Assembly (NCBI GenBank): GCA_021837545.1
Contig: JAKBFR010000085.1
Span: 1-10,515, forward strand
DNA from: Bacillota bacterium
GTDB taxonomy: Bacteria; Bacillota_A; Clostridia; Clostridiales; Clostridiaceae
Reading direction: 5' to 3'
Length of the DNA: 10,515 bases
Shown here: positions 1 to 6,685 of the stretch, piece by piece
Layout of the letters: each line of letters starts with the position of its first letter
How positions within the stretch are numbered: position 1 is the stretch's first letter
The notes under the pieces: generated by a model
The model's database searches: none
What the model was told of the DNA's origin: nothing
Seen by the model: the letters and a program-made list of their open reading frames with translations, nothing else
Translations under genes and position numbers: made by a program

Positions 1-23
1 AAGTATGAAGCAAAATAGACTAG

Positions 24-56
24 CATGCTGACTTGTTATTTTTTTGAATATGCCTT
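24..56 (-). repeat. Direct repeat copy A, just after the GH1 stop codon
   Basis: This stretch matches positions 1496-1533: the first 28 aligned bases agree at 24 positions, and both copies then continue into GCCTT, with 5 extra bases in the other copy. In the direction of transcription the copy begins two bases after the GH1 stop codon, and its partner begins two bases after the ROK kinase stop. No GC-rich hairpin followed by a T-run is visible here, so it does not look like a terminator. The operon may continue past the left edge. The function is unknown. Confidence 0.6.
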
Positions 57-58
57 AA

Positions 59-1456
59 TTAAAATCCATTATTATCTGAAACTTCTCTAATCCATCTTCC
101 TGATTTTTTAATTGTTTTCTTTTGAGTAGCTAAATCTACTGCAATGAATCCATATCTATTTTTATATGCATTACTCCATGACCAGCAATCAATTGGTGTC
201 CATGTATGATATCCAAAGCAATTAGTTCCCTCACTTATTCCTTTATGAAGATATGCTAAATGTTCCTTATAGAAATCTATTCTATAATCATCTTCTATTA
301 TGCCATCTGCATTTATATACTTTTCTTCACCTTCAACGCCCATACCATTTTCAGATATGTACCAAGGAATATTATTGTAATTATCTCTTATGTTAATTCC
401 AATATCATACATACATTGTGGATATATTTCCCACCCTCTATAAGGGTTCATTCTTCTTCCTGGCATTTCATAATTATCAAAGTATTTATCTGGCATCCAA
501 CCATTTGTTTCATCTAATTTTGTTTCTTTAGCTTTTGCTCTTCTTGGTTGATAGTAATTTACTCCTAAGAAATCAATTGTATTGCTTTTTATTATTTCTA
601 TTTCTTCTTCTGTTGATTCCCATATTACCTTATCATTAGTTAATACTTCAACTAATGATGGTGTAAATTCTCCTTTAATAGCTGGATCTAAGAATGAATT
701 ATTAAAGAAATCTTCTGCAAATTTAGCTGCTTTTACATCTTCTTCATCTTGTGATCTTGGATATGATGGAGTTAAATTAAGAATTATACCAATCTTTCCA
801 CCGTCTTTATCACAGCCTAATTCCCTAAATGCTTTTATAGCCTTTGCTGATGCTAAATTTATATTATATAAAACTTGAACTGCTTTTTTGCCATCAACTA
901 TTTTAGGATAGTGGAATTGATATAAATATTCGCCTTCAACTACAACCATCGGTTCATTGAATGTAGCCCAATGTTTAACCCTATCACCAAATAATTCAAA
1001 GCACTTCTTAGCAAATACTGCAAATAAATCTACTACATGTTTAGATTCCCATCCACCGTACTTATCATATAATTCAACTGGTAAATCAAAGTGATGTAAA
1101 TTCATTACTGGAATCATGTTATTTTTAATACATTCATCAATTACTTCATTATAAAATCTTACTCCATCTTCATCTACTTCGCCAGTTTCAAAATCTTTAA
1201 TTAGTCTTGTCCATTGAATTGATGTTCTGAAACTATTTAATCCTATTTCTTTTACCAATTCTAAATCTTCTTTATGACTATTATAAAAATTTGATGCTAC
1301 ATCAGGTCCTACTCCATTAAAGAATACTTCTGGCTCTATATCAAACCAATGATCAAATACGCTATCATGTTTTTTGTTAAATCTACCTTCACTTTGTGGA
1401 CCTGATGTTGCTGAACCCCACCAAAAATTTTCTGGAAATTTATATTGTAAACTCAT
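59..1456 (-). CDS. GH1 family glycosidase, probable 6-phospho-beta-glucosidase
   Basis: A 465-residue (beta/alpha)8-barrel retaining glycosidase of family GH1, cytoplasmic (no signal peptide), expected to hydrolyse phosphorylated beta-glucosides such as cellobiose 6-phosphate. Visible motifs are the N-terminal FWWGSATSGPQSEG, the acid/base TFNEP (Glu168) and the nucleophile in ISENG (Glu369). Near the C-terminus, WSWSNAYKNRYGF has Ser426 where ordinary beta-glucosidases have the sugar-binding Glu of the FEW motif. This Ser, with the Tyr at 435, fits the phosphate-binding Ser/Lys/Tyr set known from LacG-type 6-phospho enzymes, but the middle position is Asn433 with Lys at 432. The frame is open to 1498, but the start at 1456 is preferred because AGGAGG lies nine bases upstream (1466-1471). 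The gene follows the ROK kinase by 79 bases and probably shares its transcript. GH1 assignment is firm; phospho versus non-phospho substrate is inferred. Confidence 0.88.
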   Translation of the reverse strand: MSLQYKFPENFWWGSATSGPQSEGRFNKKHDSVFDHWFDIEPEVFFNGVGPDVASNFYNSHKEDLELVKEIGLNSFRTSIQWTRLIKDFETGEVDEDGVRFYNEVIDECIKNNMIPVMNLHHFDLPVELYDKYGGWESKHVVDLFAVFAKKCFELFGDRVKHWATFNEPMVVVEGEYLYQFHYPKIVDGKKAVQVLYNINLASAKAIKAFRELGCDKDGGKIGIILNLTPSYPRSQDEEDVKAAKFAEDFFNNSFLDPAIKGEFTPSLVEVLTNDKVIWESTEEEIEIIKSNTIDFLGVNYYQPRRAKAKETKLDETNGWMPDKYFDNYEMPGRRMNPYRGWEIYPQCMYDIGINIRDNYNNIPWYISENGMGVEGEEKYINADGIIEDDYRIDFYKEHLAYLHKGISEGTNCFGYHTWTPIDCWSWSNAYKNRYGFIAVDLATQKKTIKKSGRWIREVSDNNGF

Positions 1457-1495
1457 TTTTTTCTTCCTCCTAAATTTTTTTTGTTTATTTTTAAT

Positions 1496-1533
1496 CATAC
1501 TGACTAGTTATTCTTTAGAATATTATTAGCCTT
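1496..1533 (-). repeat. Direct repeat copy B, just after the ROK kinase stop codon
   Basis: Partner of the repeat at 24-56: 24 of 28 aligned bases are identical, and this copy has five extra bases before the shared GCCTT end. It occupies most of the gap between the ROK stop codon and the ribosome binding site of the GH1 gene. In this copy the core can form a small hairpin (TATTC, loop TAAA, GAATA); the other copy has lost that pairing. Confidence 0.6.
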
Positions 1534-1535
1534 TT

Positions 1536-2414
1536 CTACAGAAGTGCAGCTCCTATAAGACCTGCATTATCGCCAATTTGTGCTATTCTTATGTCTACGA
1601 TTGCTGGATCTGCTACTTTTGTCTTTACACAATCTACAACCTTAGGTAATAAATAAGGATTATATATCATTACAGCTCCACCAATAACTACAGTTTCCGG
1701 ATCTACTACTGAAATTATATTAGCGATTCCAATTGAAATATTATCTATCCATTTTTCTATTACTTGGACAGCTTTTTCATCACTACTTTCATATAAATCA
1801 AAAACTTCTTTTGTGCTTAATGTTTTTCCATATGCTTCTGATGCTATTCTTGCTATATGGACTCCACTACATTGTCCTTCTAGCCCACCTTTATTTAGAC
1901 CTACATGACTATATTTATCTTCGTTTATTATCATATTGTATATTTCTGCTGTTTGGCTATGTGCTCCATTTATAATCTTCTTATCAAGTATTAAAGCACC
2001 ACCAACTCCTGTAGAAACTGTTATATAAAATACTGATTCACATTCCTTGGCGCTTCCAACTAAACTTTCTGCAAGCCCTGCTACATTAGCATCATTATTA
2101 ACTTGAACAGGTAAATTTAGTTTTTCATTTAGGTATTCTTTTATATTAAAGTTTTCCCAACCCTTTAAGTTAACTGGATTTAATAATTTTCCTACTTTAA
2201 GATTTAAAGGTCCTGGTGCACCAACTCCAACTTTCTCAAATTCATATTTGTTCCATTCTACCTTTATTTGATTAATTAATTTATCCAAATTATAAGATGG
2301 CCCTTTTTTTACTTCATTTTCAATTTTGAAGATTTCTACTATATTTCCTTCTTGTGAAATAACAGCAGCTCTTAAGTTAGTACCTCCAATATCAATTCCA
2401 ATTAAATATGACAA
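1536..2414 (-). CDS. ROK family sugar kinase (glucokinase or beta-glucoside kinase)
   Basis: A 292-residue ROK kinase of the actin-like ATPase fold, the usual length for the family without a DNA-binding domain. It shows the phosphate-binding DIGGTNLR at 8-15, the catalytic Asp108 in NNDAN, STGVGGALI at 134-142 and a C-terminal IGGAV with DNAGLIGAA. The family zinc site is absent: the GEIGH histidine is replaced (AEIYN, Asn160) and the Cys-rich CxCGxxGCxE stretch reads GLNKGGLEG (172-180). Zinc-free ROK kinases include BglK-type ATP-dependent beta-glucoside kinases, as I recall that family, so the substrate could be cellobiose or another beta-glucoside instead of glucose. Translation starts at TTG, five bases after GGGGGAG. 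It is the first gene of a two-gene unit with the GH1 enzyme: either it phosphorylates the glucose that enzyme releases, or it makes that enzyme's phosphorylated substrate. Confidence 0.88.
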   Translation of the reverse strand: MSYLIGIDIGGTNLRAAVISQEGNIVEIFKIENEVKKGPSYNLDKLINQIKVEWNKYEFEKVGVGAPGPLNLKVGKLLNPVNLKGWENFNIKEYLNEKLNLPVQVNNDANVAGLAESLVGSAKECESVFYITVSTGVGGALILDKKIINGAHSQTAEIYNMIINEDKYSHVGLNKGGLEGQCSGVHIARIASEAYGKTLSTKEVFDLYESSDEKAVQVIEKWIDNISIGIANIISVVDPETVVIGGAVMIYNPYLLPKVVDCVKTKVADPAIVDIRIAQIGDNAGLIGAALL

Positions 2415-2527
2415 TAGAACTCCCCCTAACTATTTATTAAGTAATTATTAAAAACTTTTTTGAAGTATTACTTTTAGATCCATTCATACACTATTAATAT
2501 TTAAATTCTTCTCTTTTTTATAGGTTA

Positions 2528-2556
2528 ATTATATAATATTATTTATAATTAATCAA
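2528..2556 (-). promoter_or_regulatory. Predicted sigma-A promoter of the ROK/GH1 unit
   Basis: On the minus strand a TTGATT -35 box (2551-2556) is followed after exactly 17 bases by a perfect TATAAT -10 box (2528-2533). Transcription would begin near 2521, giving a leader of about 107 bases before the ROK start. The surrounding DNA is very A+T-rich, so chance matches are common. The perfect -10, correct spacing and position upstream of the first gene make this the best candidate. Confidence 0.6.
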
Positions 2557-2574
2557 TTATATGTTATATCTTTT

Positions 2575-2688
2575 TTATATCAAAAGTATATTGTTTAATT
2601 CGAATCTTTTTATCACCTGTTTCCATAATGGCTCTTTTACTTCTAATTCTCCTAATTTGAAATTTTCTTTTATAAATAAACTTATCAC
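2575..2688 (-). pseudogene. Possible short gene remnant, 37 codons, unrecognised
   Basis: A minus-strand frame from a GTG at 2688 to TAA at 2575 encodes 37 residues with a protein-like mixed composition, including the stretch LGELEVKEPLWKQVIKRFEL. That contrasts with the low-complexity Ile/Asn/Tyr/Lys translations usual for A+T-rich intergenic DNA. No ribosome binding site precedes the GTG, and the frame is closed by a stop seven codons further upstream. It is more likely a decayed fragment of a lost gene than a working small gene. I do not recognise the family; it could also be chance. Confidence 0.25.
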
Positions 2689-2721
2689 TATTTTATATTT
2701 TTTAAATTAATGGAGTATATA

Positions 2722-2750
2722 ATAGAATTAACTCTTACAATTAATTCTAT
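2722..2750. repeat. Perfect 10-bp AT-rich inverted repeat
   Basis: ATAGAATTAA at 2722-2731 pairs perfectly with TTAATTCTAT at 2741-2750 around a nine-base spacer. It lies just beyond the tyrA terminator, in the upstream part of the gap before the ROK promoter. No T-run follows on either strand, so it is not an intrinsic terminator. It could be an operator or a chance AT-rich palindrome. Confidence 0.4.
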
Positions 2751-2783
2751 GTTTAATCAAAATATACAAAACCATCACTATTC

Positions 2784-2828
2784 AAAAAATAAGAGCCCCC
2801 TCAAATATCATTGCTATTTGAGGGGGCT
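2784..2828 (-). terminator. Strong intrinsic terminator after tyrA
   Basis: AGCCCCCTCAAATA (2794-2807) and its perfect complement (2815-2828) form a 14-bp stem with a seven-base loop. On the minus strand it is followed by CTTATTTTTTG. It begins ten bases past the tyrA stop codon and is the most GC-rich short segment in the window, so it marks the 3' end of the aro cluster. The plus-strand side lacks a T-run, so it acts in one direction. Confidence 0.93.
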
Positions 2829-2838
2829 AATTAAAATC

Positions 2839-3672
2839 TTATAATTCTTCACGTCTTTGAGTTGATTTTATAAATATTTCTTTTAGTGATTGTTTATCAT
2901 CATTTTCTATTGCATCTTTTATTTTATCTAGTTCTATCTCAAAATTTTCTATGCTTTTCAACAAATTCTCCTTATTTCCCAGGAAAAGTTCACTCCAAAG
3001 ATCTTCATTTATATTCGCTATTCTTGTTAAATCTCTATAGCTATCACCAATAAAGCTTCCAGTTTCTCTTCCTTCTACATCACTATTAACTAATGCTACA
3101 GCTAATGAATGAGGAAGTTGGCTTGTATATCCAATCATTTCATCATGATACTCTGGAGTTATTCTTTTAACCCTTTTAAATCCAATTTTATAAACTAAAT
3201 CTTCCATCATGTTTAAATTTTCTTCTTTATTCCTAGCTACAGGAGTTAAAATATAATTTGCACCTTTAAAAACCTGACTACTTGCAAAATCTATTCCCTT
3301 CTTTTCTCTTCCTGCCATTGGATGTCCAAAAACAAAGTCGATATTTTTAGGTAATATTTTTACGATGTCTTCAATAAATAGCTTTTTAATACCAGTTGCA
3401 TCTGTTATTACAGCACCATCTTTGAAGTTGTCTTTATTGTCACTAATAAATTGTTTAACTAATCTAGGATATAAAGATATAATTATAAAATCTGCACTTT
3501 TAACAATTTCTTGCCCACTTGTAAAGCCATCTTTAATTAATCCGAGCTTCTTAGCTTTTTCTAAAGATTCTTCATTGATGTCTATTCCATACACATCATC
3601 ATACCCTGCTTCTTTCAAAGCCATAGCAAATGATCCTCCAATTACTCCAAGACCTACAACTACTATTTTCAT
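2839..3672 (-). CDS. tyrA: Prephenate dehydrogenase (no ACT domain)
   Basis: Converts prephenate to 4-hydroxyphenylpyruvate with oxidation by NAD(P), the committed step to tyrosine; cytoplasmic. The 277-residue protein begins with a Rossmann dinucleotide motif GLGVIGGS (7-14). An acidic residue at the end of the second strand (Asp31 in GIDIN) favours NAD over NADP. Further landmarks are the DATGIKK loop (91-97), the catalytic HPMAGRE (His117) and SQLPHSLA with His188. The protein ends after the dimerisation helices and lacks the C-terminal ACT domain found in longer Firmicute TyrA proteins such as that of Bacillus subtilis. Direct tyrosine control would therefore have to come from elsewhere. 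The ATG start has GAGGGG eight bases upstream. It follows aroF by 22 bases and is the last gene before the terminator. Confidence 0.95.
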   Translation of the reverse strand: MKIVVVGLGVIGGSFAMALKEAGYDDVYGIDINEESLEKAKKLGLIKDGFTSGQEIVKSADFIIISLYPRLVKQFISDNKDNFKDGAVITDATGIKKLFIEDIVKILPKNIDFVFGHPMAGREKKGIDFASSQVFKGANYILTPVARNKEENLNMMEDLVYKIGFKRVKRITPEYHDEMIGYTSQLPHSLAVALVNSDVEGRETGSFIGDSYRDLTRIANINEDLWSELFLGNKENLLKSIENFEIELDKIKDAIENDDKQSLKEIFIKSTQRREEL

Positions 3673-3694
3673 ATTTATAGCCCCTCTATGCGAC

Positions 3695-4708
3695 TTATAT
3701 TTGTTTATCTTCTATCTTAGCTACAGCTTTAACTTTGCTCATTAATACATCAAATTGATCTGGTGTAAGTGATTGTTGTCCATCGCTTAATGCATTTTCA
3801 GGATCATTATGAACTTCTATCATAAGTCCATCAGCACCTGCCATTATAGCTGCTTTAGCCATTGGTTCTACAAGGTATGCATATCCCCCTGCATGACTTG
3901 GATCAACAATTATAGGTAAATGTGATAATCTCTTAATTACTGGTATTGCTTGTAAGTCTAATGTATTTCTTGTAATAGTTTCGAAAGTTCTTATTCCTCT
4001 TTCACAAAGAATTACATTTTCATTACCACCAGCCATAATGTATTCTGCTGACATAAGCCATTCTTCTATAGTTGCTGATAAACCTCTCTTTAAAAGAATA
4101 GGTGTCTTAGTCTTACCAATTTGCTTTAATAAATCAAAGTTTTGCATATTTCTAGCACCAATTTGAATCATATCAACGTCTTCAACAAAATCATCTAAGT
4201 AATCTGTAGACATAAGTTCTGTTACTATTGGAAGTCCTGTTTCTTTCTTTGCTGCTTTTAAAAGTTTTAATCCTTCAAGCTCTAATCCTTGAAAACTATA
4301 TGGTGAAGTTCTTGGCTTAAATGCTCCTCCTCTTAAGAAGTTAGCACCTGCTGCCTTTACTCTCTTTGCAATTTCAATAATTTGTTCTTCGCTTTCAACA
4401 GAACATGGACCAGCCATTATTCCAAGTCTTCCGCCACCAACTATTGATCCTTCAACATTAACTACAGTATCTTCAGGCTTGAATATTCTATTAGCTTTCT
4501 TAAAAGGTTCTTGAACCTTCATAACTCTATCAACACCTTTAAGTACTTGTATTTTCTTAGGATCTATTATAGACGTATCTCCTACAACTCCTATTATGTA
4601 GTATGTGTCTCCCTTAGAAAGATTCGTTTCTAAACCTTTTGATTCGACTACTGCTTTTACCTTTCCTACTTCTTCTTCACTTGCTTTTGGGTTCATAATA
4701 ATTATCAT
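3695..4708 (-). CDS. aroF: DAHP synthase, class I-beta with ferredoxin-like regulatory domain
   Basis: Condenses phosphoenolpyruvate and erythrose 4-phosphate to 3-deoxy-D-arabino-heptulosonate 7-phosphate, the entry step of the shikimate pathway. The 337-residue protein has an N-terminal ferredoxin-like domain (about 1-70), known in the Thermotoga maritima enzyme to mediate tyrosine inhibition. A TIM barrel follows, with GPCSVES (100-106), KPRTSPYSFQG (131-141), GARNMQNF (184-191), LLKRGL (205-210) and DPSHAGG (269-275). The expected metal ligands Cys102, His272, Glu298 and Asp309 are all present and, as I recall, match the Thermotoga numbering. ATG at 4708 is preceded by AGGAGG at eight bases. 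The 159-base gap from aroQ is the longest inside the cluster and could hold an internal promoter. The symbol varies between genomes (aroF, aroG, aroA(f)). Confidence 0.95.
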   Translation of the reverse strand: MIIIMNPKASEEEVGKVKAVVESKGLETNLSKGDTYYIIGVVGDTSIIDPKKIQVLKGVDRVMKVQEPFKKANRIFKPEDTVVNVEGSIVGGGRLGIMAGPCSVESEEQIIEIAKRVKAAGANFLRGGAFKPRTSPYSFQGLELEGLKLLKAAKKETGLPIVTELMSTDYLDDFVEDVDMIQIGARNMQNFDLLKQIGKTKTPILLKRGLSATIEEWLMSAEYIMAGGNENVILCERGIRTFETITRNTLDLQAIPVIKRLSHLPIIVDPSHAGGYAYLVEPMAKAAIMAGADGLMIEVHNDPENALSDGQQSLTPDQFDVLMSKVKAVAKIEDKQI

Positions 4709-4779
4709 TTTACTTTCCTCCTGTACTTCTACTTTTAATTTTAGTTTTTCCTTCTACTATGCTTCTATCCTACAAACTT

Positions 4780-4852
4780 GACATCTTATGAAAATAAACT
4801 CTAATTCACAGTTTTTTAAACTATTCATTAATCATTGTTATTTAAAGATGTC
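4780..4852. repeat. Widely spaced 8-bp inverted repeat upstream of aroF
   Basis: GACATCTT at 4780-4787 and AAGATGTC at 4845-4852 are perfect complements 57 bases apart in the aroQ-aroF gap, with a small AGTTT/AAACT hairpin (4810-4822) between them. A weak minus-strand -35-like TAGACA overlaps the distal arm. This could be a two-site operator or an RNA long-range stem for the aroF-tyrA segment, but 8-bp pairs at this spacing can arise by chance. Confidence 0.35.
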
Positions 4853-4867
4853 TATATATAATATAAA

Positions 4868-5308
4868 CTATTTAGGCAATTGTTTCAATTCTAATGCCTT
4901 CATAGCTAATACATATCCACTTTCTCCAAATCCACACATTTGTCCTATACAAGCTGGTGCAGTTACAGATTTTTTTCTAAAATCTTCTCTTGCATGTACA
5001 TTTGATAAATGTACTTCAACTGTATCAATATCAAGTCCTTTTATTGCATCATGAATTGCATAACTATAATGAGTATAGGCTCCTGGATTTATTATTATTC
5101 CATCATAATTTTCAAAATATGCTTTTTGAAGTTGATCAATTATTTCGCCTTCACAGTTACTTTGAAATAATGTTATTTCATGACCTCTGTTTTTTCCTTC
5201 TTCTTCAATATAGTCACATATATCTTCAAAAGATTTTGTGCCATAAACGCCTTTTTCCCTAACTCCAACCATATTTAAGTTAGGTCCATTAATAACCATA
5301 ATCTTCAC
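4868..5308 (-). CDS. aroQ: 3-dehydroquinate dehydratase, type II
   Basis: Dehydrates 3-dehydroquinate to 3-dehydroshikimate by the type II anti-elimination mechanism; forms a cytoplasmic dodecamer in known members. The 146-residue length is normal for the family. Hallmarks are NGPNLNMVGVRE near residue 8 and the following YG (catalytic Tyr and the mobile-loop Arg), FQSNCEGEIID, NPGAYTHYSYAIHDAI and the EVHLSN segment followed by REDFRKKS. The start is a GTG at 5308, five bases after AAAGGTGGTG; the next Met is internal to the first beta strand. This start region is closely similar to that of aroE. It follows aroK by 43 bases, and most of that gap is a heptad-repeat arm. Confidence 0.95.
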   Translation of the reverse strand: MKIMVINGPNLNMVGVREKGVYGTKSFEDICDYIEEEGKNRGHEITLFQSNCEGEIIDQLQKAYFENYDGIIINPGAYTHYSYAIHDAIKGLDIDTVEVHLSNVHAREDFRKKSVTAPACIGQMCGFGESGYVLAMKALELKQLPK

Positions 5309-5327
5309 TTTAACACCACCTTTAATT

Positions 5328-5355
5328 CAATTAACAGTTAACAATTAACAATTAT
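5328..5355. repeat. Solo heptad-repeat arm between aroK and aroQ
   Basis: Four exact-register 7-bp units on the plus strand: CAATTAA, CAGTTAA, CAATTAA and CAATTAT. They match the arm units of the larger elements at 6686-6801 and 10380-10510. No opposing arm or central hairpins are present. The aroK stop codon (5352-5354) lies in the last unit, and the other end sits a few bases from the aroQ ribosome binding site. Positions 5320-5342 agree with 7953-7974 at 20 of 22 aligned bases with one gap. Confidence 0.7.
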
Positions 5356-5846
5356 TTTTTAATTATTTCTTTTACTTTGTTTACAGTATCTCTAACATTT
5401 TTATCATTTTTAACTACTTCATCTGCACTTGCTTTATACAACTCATAACGTTCTTCATATAATTTAATTATCTTCTCTTTGCCGTCTTTAAGTAGTGGCC
5501 TTTTTGAAATATCCACATCAGTTAAAAGATCTTCTAACGGTCTATCTATGAAAATAATACATGACTCTTTTTTTAATATTTTAATATTCTCTTTTCTTTT
5601 TACTACTCCTCCACCAGAAGAAATTAAGATATTACTTTTTTCTGATAGCTCTTTACAAGCCAATGTTTCAAAATCTCTAAAGTAATCTTCTCCTTGCTCA
5701 AAAAGTTGCGGAATTGTTTTAGCTGTCATATTTTCAATGTAGTCATCCATATCAAAAAAATTAAGATTTAATTCTTTGCTTACCAATTTGCCAATTGTGC
5801 TTTTACCACTTCCAGGCATACCAACAAGTACTACTTTATTTTTCAT
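5352..5846 (-). CDS. aroK: Shikimate kinase
   Basis: Phosphorylates shikimate at the 3-hydroxyl using ATP; a small cytoplasmic P-loop kinase. With the start at 5846 the protein is 164 residues, normal for the family. It shows Walker A GMPGSGKST (9-17), the shikimate-binding Asp in MDDY (Asp34), Arg57 in FRDFE, the GGG motif at 78-80 and the lid arginine in KRPLL (Arg116). The frame is open three codons further to a GTG abutting the aroE stop codon. The ATG at 5846 is preferred because TAGGTGA, which includes the aroE stop region, lies at the right distance and the protein then starts like its relatives (MKNKVVLVG). The nine-base gap from aroE suggests translational coupling. The stop codon lies inside a heptad-repeat arm. 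Confidence 0.94.
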   Translation of the reverse strand: MKNKVVLVGMPGSGKSTIGKLVSKELNLNFFDMDDYIENMTAKTIPQLFEQGEDYFRDFETLACKELSEKSNILISSGGGVVKRKENIKILKKESCIIFIDRPLEDLLTDVDISKRPLLKDGKEKIIKLYEERYELYKASADEVVKNDKNVRDTVNKVKEIIKK

Positions 5847-5855
5847 ACATTTCAC

Positions 5856-6668
5856 CTACTTAAATTCATCTTCAAATATTGAATATAACTCTTGAGTTAC
5901 ATCATTATCAAGGGGAATTCCCTGCCATATTTCCTCTGCTTTTATAGCTTGACCAACTAGCATTTCAATCCCACCACATACTTTTTTATTCAAGGTTTTT
6001 CCTATTTTTAAGAATTTTGTTTCTTTAGGATTGTAAATGAGATCTATTAAAATATTGAAATTAGATATTATATCTTCATTAACTGCAGTTTCATTCATAT
6101 GAGGATACATTCCAAGTGGAGTTGAATTTATTAAAATATCACCTTTTAGGTTCGATATATCTTCATAAGATTTACATTCAATTCTATTATCATCATAACC
6201 TGAATTATCTTTAATTTTTCTAGACACCAAATAAATAGTTTTTATTCCTTCATCTAAAAGATAATTAATTACTGCTTTAGCTGCTCCACCATTTCCAAGT
6301 ACCATCGCTATATTATCTTTAACTTTAATGTCATTATTTTTTATAATCGTACCAAAACCAAAATAATCTGTATTATATCCATATAACTTTCCATTGTTTA
6401 AGAAAATAGTATTTACTGCTCCTATTTTCTTAGCTTCCTCTGATATAAAATCTAAATATTTCATTACCTCTTGCTTATAAGGGATAGTTACATTAACTCC
6501 CTTTATTTTAAGAATTTTTAATGAATCTATAGCATTGCCCAAGTCCTCTTTCCCTACTTCAAAGAGCTTATATGATCCTTCAATATCTAAAGCTTTGAAA
6601 AGTGTATTATGAATCTTAGGTGAAAGACTATGTAGCAATTTTTCTCCTATTAATCCGTAAAAGTCCAA
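5856..6668 (-). CDS. aroE: Shikimate dehydrogenase
   Basis: Reduces 3-dehydroshikimate to shikimate with NADPH in the cytoplasm. The preferred TTG start at 6668 gives 270 residues beginning (M)DFYGLIGEKL, as in typical AroE. Motifs are HSLSP (shikimate-binding serines near 14 and 16), NVTIPYK with catalytic Lys65, YNTDYFGF with Asp101, the NADP loop GNGGAAKA (125-132), INSTPLGM and the C-terminal GGIEMLVGQA. The frame runs nine codons further to a TTG at 6695, but that codon lies inside a repeat arm with no ribosome binding site. The TTG at 6668 follows AAAGTGGGTG by five bases, nearly the same arrangement as the aroQ start. A GTG at 6680 is a less likely alternative. Confidence 0.94.
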   Translation of the reverse strand: MDFYGLIGEKLLHSLSPKIHNTLFKALDIEGSYKLFEVGKEDLGNAIDSLKILKIKGVNVTIPYKQEVMKYLDFISEEAKKIGAVNTIFLNNGKLYGYNTDYFGFGTIIKNNDIKVKDNIAMVLGNGGAAKAVINYLLDEGIKTIYLVSRKIKDNSGYDDNRIECKSYEDISNLKGDILINSTPLGMYPHMNETAVNEDIISNFNILIDLIYNPKETKFLKIGKTLNKKVCGGIEMLVGQAIKAEEIWQGIPLDNDVTQELYSIFEDEFK

Positions 6669-6685
6669 TTTAACACCCACTTTCC

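Larger units (their letters stand above)
2415..2838. other. A+T-rich intergenic region between the aro cluster and the sugar genes
   Basis: This 424-base gap holds the tyrA terminator at its right end, the sigma-A-type promoter for the ROK/GH1 unit, an AT-only hairpin at 2722-2750 and a short minus-strand frame at 2575-2688 that may be a gene remnant. The roughly 107-base leader between promoter and ROK start has no GC-rich hairpin plus T-run and no recognisable antiterminator (RAT) site or riboswitch. I see nothing else in it. Confidence 0.7.

Noticed and set aside
260..878. Plus-strand open frames opposite the GH1 gene (260-517, 582-878)
   Set aside because: They lie entirely antisense to a gene with clear catalytic motifs, have low-complexity translations and no ribosome binding sites.
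2415..2783. Riboswitch, T-box or LicT-type antiterminator leader upstream of the ROK gene
   Set aside because: No GC-rich terminator hairpin, T-box sequence or RAT-like site is visible in the leader.
4779..4805. Plus-strand promoter TTGACA with TCTAAT
   Set aside because: The spacer is only 15 bases and there is no plus-strand gene; it would run antisense into aroQ.
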